DNA of 64,000 bases from positions 1 to 64,000 of the forward strand of contig NZ_JAEAGR010000016.1 of the NCBI RefSeq assembly GCF_015999265.1, given 5' to 3'. This document shows, one piece after another, positions 63,530-64,000 of the stretch. A program made the translations under genes and the position numbers. The notes under the pieces are model-generated. The model worked only from the letters and a program-made list of their open reading frames with translations. It was not told the DNA's origin and did no database searches. The stretch comes from Mobilitalea sibirica. Lineage in GTDB: Bacteria > Bacillota > Clostridia > Lachnospirales > Lachnospiraceae. Each line of letters opens with the position of its first letter. The stretch's first letter is position 1.

Positions 63530-63582
63530 TCTGTCAAGAATATGATGTATGCGGAAGAAATCAACCAAAATGGAGGAAAATT

Positions 63583-64000
63583 ATGAGCGTTATTTCAATG
63601 AAACAATTGCTGGAAGCAGGTGTGCATTTTGGACACCAGACAAGAAGATGGAACCCGAAAATGGCGGAGTACATCTACACTGAAAGAAACGGTATCTACA
63701 TTATTGACTTACAAAAATCTGTAGGTAAAGTAGATGAAGCTTATGCTGCAATCAAAAATGTAGTTGCTGAAGGCGGCAGTGTACTTTTCGTTGGTACTAA
63801 GAAGCAAGCACAGGATGCTGTTAAGACAGAGGCTGAGCGTTGCGGTATGTACTATGTAAATGAAAGATGGTTGGGCGGTATGCTGACCAACTACAAGACT
63901 ATCAAGAGCAGAGTAGATAGATTAAGAGAAATCGAGAGAATGGCTGAGGACGGAACATTTGAAGTTCTTCCTAAAAAAGAAGTTATTCAGTTAAAGAAAG
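63583..64000 (+). CDS. rpsB: Ribosomal protein S2, 3'-truncated by window
   Basis: The first 139 residues of S2 ([64 protein letters not shown]), a protein of the 30S subunit. GGAGG stands upstream of ATG 63583. The gene runs off the right end of the window. Its place after the SwrB-like gene matches Bacillus subtilis. Confidence 0.98.
   Translation, partial: MSVISMKQLLEAGVHFGHQTRRWNPKMAEYIYTERNGIYIIDLQKSVGKVDEAYAAIKNVVAEGGSVLFVGTKKQAQDAVKTEAERCGMYYVNERWLGGMLTNYKTIKSRVDRLREIERMAEDGTFEVLPKKEVIQLKK

Larger units (their letters stand above)
63053..63582. other. Intergenic region with rpsB promoter and leader
   Basis: A 530-bp gap. The first 360 bp are AT-rich and show nothing certain. The last 160 bp contain the rpsB promoter and a structured leader (listed). 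No terminator with T-run was found for the flagellar operon. Confidence 0.6.

Noticed and set aside
1-64000. CRISPR array, prophage, integrase or full insertion sequence
   Set aside because: No regularly spaced direct repeats, phage genes or transposase genes were seen; only the two small inverted-repeat elements suggest mobile DNA.

Overview
The window is AT-rich chromosomal DNA from a motile, spore-forming clostridium. The best fit is a plant-fibre-degrading member of the Lachnospiraceae, close in style to Lachnoclostridium (Clostridium) phytofermentans. This rests on gene content and order (CodY, a YmxH/YlmC-type sporulation gene, a LysM spore-coat-type protein, xylan glycosidases, a clostridial fla/che operon with fliY, cheC and cheD). 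No search was run, so the genus is an inference.

Layout. Positions 0.4-7.1 kb hold an S41 peptidase-like exported protein, a BusR-like GntR/RCK_C regulator, a two-gene osmolyte ABC transporter (ATPase with CBS pair, permease fused to binding protein) behind a textbook sigma-A promoter, and two small uncharacterised genes. Positions 7.3-15.3 kb are a glucuronoxylan-use locus: GH8 exo-oligoxylanase, GH115 alpha-glucuronidase lipoprotein, AraC regulator and GH3 glycosidase. Positions 15.5-16.4 kb carry nrdR and a YmxH-like gene on the minus strand. Positions 16.7-24.7 kb carry a MurA whose catalytic Cys is replaced by Asp, yifB/comM, a LysM-GH18 protein that has lost its catalytic acids, dprA, a structured non-coding stretch and topA. 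codY follows at 25.0 kb with its terminator, then a 285-bp near-palindromic element.

From 26.4 to 63.1 kb there is one very long flagellar and chemotaxis cluster, all on the plus strand: flgB, flgC, fliE, fliF, fliG, fliH, fliI, fliJ, a YlxF/MotE-like gene, fliK, flgD, a TIGR02530-type gene, flgE, swrD/flbD, motA, motB, fliL, fliM, fliY, cheY, fliO, fliP, fliQ, fliR, flhB, flhA, flhF, flhG, a PilZ gene, cheB, cheA, cheW, cheC, cheD, a small membrane gene, sigD, a DUF342/FapA gene, an unknown gene, a SwrB-like gene and a MltG-like fragment. The window ends inside rpsB. The order dprA-topA-codY-fla/che-sigD-swrB-rpsB matches Bacillus subtilis closely, with the B. subtilis genes between topA and codY missing.

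How it works together. The fla/che cluster encodes the basal body, the type III export gate, the hook, the stator, the switch, the adaptation enzymes CheB, CheC and CheD, and the sigma factor for late genes. A c-di-GMP-type PilZ protein sits inside it. cheR, flagellin, FlgM and the hook-associated proteins are not in the window. The main points for a second look are the structured segment before topA, two inverted-repeat elements (after codY and between flhB and flhA), the Cys-to-Asp MurA, the apparent GH18 pseudoenzyme, a recurring hairpin family at 6.1, 13.2 and 15.4 kb, and three small uncharacterised genes in the flagellar operon. Many starts were moved to an internal ATG, GTG or TTG preceded by a Shine-Dalgarno sequence; these choices are noted in each entry.
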